From NCBI GenBank assembly GCA_023136145.1, contig JAGLRU010000124.1, positions 1 to 6,789 of the forward strand: a DNA stretch of 6,789 bases, given 5' to 3'. The stretch is from Alphaproteobacteria bacterium. GTDB lineage: Bacteria; Pseudomonadota; Alphaproteobacteria; Micavibrionales; UBA2020. The notes beneath the pieces are model-generated. The model saw nothing but the letters and a program-made list of their open reading frames with translations, did no database searches and was not told the origin of the DNA. The position numbers and the translations under genes are program-made. Position 1 is the stretch's first letter. Every line of letters begins with the position of its first letter. Shown here in pieces: positions 6,003 through 6,789 of the stretch.

Positions 6003-6789
6003 TTATATAGTATAACCAACATTTAACATTTCAGTTCTTAACTGTTCTTTCCAACCATCATGAGAATCCATACTGATATAAACCACACCGCTTATATCGT
6101 TTGGAGTTTCTACAGCATTTTTTACAATAGCCGCAACTCGTGGACGGCTTAACTTACCAATTAGGTACCCATGCTCAAAAACGACATTCTGCCGCGCTCT
6201 ATATTTCCCACTGAGTTCTCCAACTTTTGAACCGACATCACAAGGAGTATACAAAACTATACCAAACCCCACGTTTGAATAATGCTCAATTTTTTCAATA
6301 ATCGTCATCCCCAAGCTTGCTTGCATATGTAATACAATTGGCTCTAAACCTAGACTCGAAACAAAATTAACAACATCTAGTTTTGCAATTTCATCATGTC
6401 CGTGAACGATAAATACCTGTGAAGTATTAAAGTCTCCATCAGTAATCTGTAAAGTTGGCAGTGGTAATCTTTGCTGTTGTGACGCTTGCACCTGTTGCTG
6501 ATTTAGATATCTATGTTTAATAAGAATATCGAAGATTGGTTCATCTTTAACAGCCCAATGTGTTCTGGATAACTCCCATTTACCCAAGTCAATATCGACA
6601 CGCATCGCCTCAATAGAGCCAATTGGTAATGCGGGTAAAATAGGATCGAACTCAAAGTCTATAACTACTGAGTTACTTCTTAATCGAATGTTAGTTATGT
6701 AGCCAATTCTGGATTGTATGGTCTCATTTTCGATTACGAATAATGTAGGAAAGCTTTTTAGCTCACGGACAGCATTCTCATTAAAAAAC
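6003..6789 (-). CDS. TIR-like (Cap12/Pycsar-type) nucleotide-binding protein, N-terminus beyond window
   Basis: The frame is open from the TAA at 6005-6003 to the right edge: at least 261 residues, with no start needed inside the window. An internal ATG at 6605-6603 lies within a continuous, protein-like stretch (LPIGSIEAM), so I treat the gene as partial rather than starting there. Counting from that Met, the C-terminal domain (about 62-200) has FIVHGHDE (65-72), GFGIVLYTPCDVG (113-125) and RARQNVVFEHGYLIGKL (136-152), hallmarks of the TIR-like family Pfam PF10137, known as an NAD-cleaving effector in CBASS (TIR-STING, Cap12) and Pycsar. Glu144 in VVFEHGY is the likely catalytic glutamate. 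The part before it includes a Gln-rich linker (LNQQQVQASQQQ) and an unrecognised N-terminal domain that may be a sensor or partner-binding module. It is 23 nt upstream of ago on the same strand, so probably co-transcribed. Role as second effector is inference. Confidence 0.88.
   Translation of the reverse strand, partial: FFNENAVRELKSFPTLFVIENETIQSRIGYITNIRLRSNSVVIDFEFDPILPALPIGSIEAMRVDIDLGKWELSRTHWAVKDEPIFDILIKHRYLNQQQVQASQQQRLPLPTLQITDGDFNTSQVFIVHGHDEIAKLDVVNFVSSLGLEPIVLHMQASLGMTIIEKIEHYSNVGFGIVLYTPCDVGSKVGELSGKYRARQNVVFEHGYLIGKLSRPRVAAIVKNAVETPNDISGVVYISMDSHDGWKEQLRTEMLNVGYTI

Overview
The window is AT-rich and looks like an accessory, mobile region of a proteobacterial genome or plasmid. 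The resolvase and its recombination site are of the Tn3/gamma-delta type, which points to Proteobacteria, most likely gamma. The host cannot be named from this stretch alone.

Left part (1-707): a complete Tn3-type res site with three inverted-repeat subsites of 28, 35 and 25 bp, spaced as in gamma-delta. It sits directly in front of a rightward serine resolvase gene (tnpR). The tnpR promoter and ribosome binding site lie inside the res site, so the resolvase should repress itself. A possible divergent gene, which would be tnpA in a Tn3-type element, leaves the left edge after at most seven codons.

Middle (708-2650): 176 bp with no gene, then an apparently intact IS1182-family insertion sequence. 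It has 19-bp perfect terminal repeats and a leftward 475-residue DDE transposase. A 70-bp spacer follows.

Right part (2651 to the right edge): a leftward operon of three tightly packed genes. In order of transcription they are (1) a protein with a Cap12/Pycsar-type TIR-like domain, whose reading frame continues past the window edge; (2) a 730-residue prokaryotic Argonaute with recognisable MID and PIWI regions but with the catalytic DEDX aspartates missing, as in long-B pAgos; and (3) a 382-residue protein with a C-terminal PD-(D/E)XK nuclease core. The Argonaute and nuclease genes overlap by 13 nt, and the TIR-like and Argonaute genes are 23 nt apart.

The pair of inactive long pAgo and PD-(D/E)XK nuclease matches the long-B pAgo/associated-nuclease defence systems, in which a guide-loaded but non-cleaving pAgo senses invader nucleic acid and triggers nuclease toxicity (abortive infection). 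The unusual point is the TIR-like gene in the same operon. It could be a second, NAD-targeting effector, or an independent defence gene that happens to be co-transcribed. The resolvase/res next to a defence operon suggests the whole is passenger DNA of a Tn3-type transposon or a plasmid, later hit by the IS1182-family element.
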